Part shown: one piece after another, positions 63,060-64,000 of the stretch
Layout of the letters: each line of letters begins with the position of its first letter
How positions within the stretch are numbered: the first letter of the stretch is position 1
Assembly (NCBI RefSeq): GCF_030384665.1
Contig: NC_083680.1
Span: 963,001-1,027,000 of the forward strand
Length of the DNA: 64,000 bases
Source of the DNA: Lodderomyces elongisporus
Lineage: Eukaryota > Ascomycota > Pichiomycetes > Serinales > Debaryomycetaceae
Direction: 5' to 3'
The notes under the pieces: model-generated
The model's input: the letters and a program-made list of their open reading frames with translations, nothing else
Told to the model about the DNA's origin: nothing
Databases searched by the model: none
Position numbers and translations under genes: made by a program

Positions 63060-64000
63060 GCAGTGGGAGTGTGTGGTACTCTATCCTCATATATACATCT
63101 TACTATCTCGCTAAGTAAGTGATGATCGACAAGGTCCGCCTTGTGCAAGATTTGGAAATCGTCTACTCGTATGCAACTTTCCTGTTTCAAATATTTTTTA
63201 TTTTTTTAATTTCTTTTTAATTTCAGTTTTTACGAGCTGACAAAATAGAGAGAAAAGAGAAGAGAAGAGAAATAATAATAATATACTTTTTTATAATGCT
63301 GATCATAGTTTATAAATAGATCATTTAATAACCAAAACATAGAGAGAGAGAGAGAGAGAGAGTGAAGCAGAGATTGTAGGTTCCTTCCCAAAGCAGTTAA
63401 ATTGGTGCATATAGTTATAGTTATTGTATATAAATATATACATATACATAATCAAAAGACAAATCATTAACAATAGAGGAATAGGTGATGCTAACTACTA
63501 TACCAGACTAGAATTGTACATTACACACACTTTAATGTGTATTTCTCTCCTCCCCTCACTTCTTACCCCCCCCTGGAGGAAGGAGGAAGAAAAGTTGGTG
63601 TTTCACACTTGTATGTTGGACTCTAATTCAGGTGTTTCTGCTACGGAAGAGAAGGAAAAAAATACCATTCTTTTTGAGTTTTTGAGTTTTCGCATATAAT
63701 TCAAACAAACAAACAAACAAACAAACTTTAATATCTTGTTTGTAGAAACCATTCTTTTTGTTGTTTTCGGAGATAAACAGTGTTTGATTTGAAAACTAGT
63801 CTGTTTTTGAATTACCTATTTATATACTGTACTGTCTTTAGCTTCTGATATACTTTCTATAGATCATTTCTTTTACTATTCTGGTGGACTGGTTGAGGTT
63901 TCTTTTTTTTTGTTCCAGTTCCAGTTACAGTTCCAGTTCCAGTTTCAATTATTGTTACTGTTGTTACTGGTTGTACTTGGTTATTTTTTGTCTCATTTTT
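62374..64000. other. right-end intergenic, 1.6 kb
   Basis: It contains TA and GT repeats (about 63024-63058), an AG repeat (about 63342-63362), an AAAC repeat (63702-63725) and CCAGTT repeats (about 63914-63945). No gene, and no part of a gene, is recognised up to the window end. Confidence 0.6.

Overview
The window is nuclear DNA from a budding yeast of the CUG-Ser clade (Candida/Lodderomyces group). It is AT-rich and has intron-poor genes separated by 0.3 to 4.5 kb of low-complexity DNA. Two conserved positions need CTG read as serine: the residue before PEPNDPQD in UBC1, and the residue after AEDV in the glycogen branching enzyme. An accessory complex I subunit and a CYP52 alkane-type P450 fit that clade. 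Very long Gln, Asn/Asp and Ser tracts suggest Lodderomyces elongisporus or a close relative. The species is an inference.

Layout, left to right: 3' part of FIG4 (+); CYP52 P450 (+); a small unrecognised ORF (+); an Mnn4/LicD-type mannosylphosphate protein (-); a 4.4-kb gene-poor stretch; a small two-exon gene (-) with an apparent UGA-CUAG readthrough extension; ATM1 (-); AGX1 (-); an unrecognised low-complexity protein (+); POP6 (+); COX12 (+); JLP2/CCDC25-like (-); a TBC Rab-GAP (+); NOT1/CDC39 (+) with a GTG where ATG is expected; UBC1 (+); BRE5-like (+); an NDUFB9-type complex I subunit (+); a Zn2Cys6 regulator (-); an unrecognised single-pass membrane protein (+); MRT4 (+); MIF2/CENP-C (-); GLC3 (-); and tRNA-Gly(GCC) (-).

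The genes are mostly unrelated housekeeping functions: phosphoinositide turnover, Fe-S export, glyoxylate/glycine metabolism, RNase P/MRP, respiration, mRNA decay, ubiquitin transfer, ribosome assembly, kinetochore and glycogen. There is no operon-like logic and no obvious transposon, provirus or secondary-metabolite cluster.

The most notable object is at 16964-17562 on the minus strand. A 14-nt first exon, a GTATGT donor and a TACTAAC branch site lead into a 56-residue Cys/His protein that ends at UGA followed by CUAG. The same frame then runs 53 more codons without any ATG and encodes a hydrophobic segment with flanking lysines, as expected for a tail anchor. This looks like a programmed stop-codon readthrough switch between a soluble and a membrane-anchored form.
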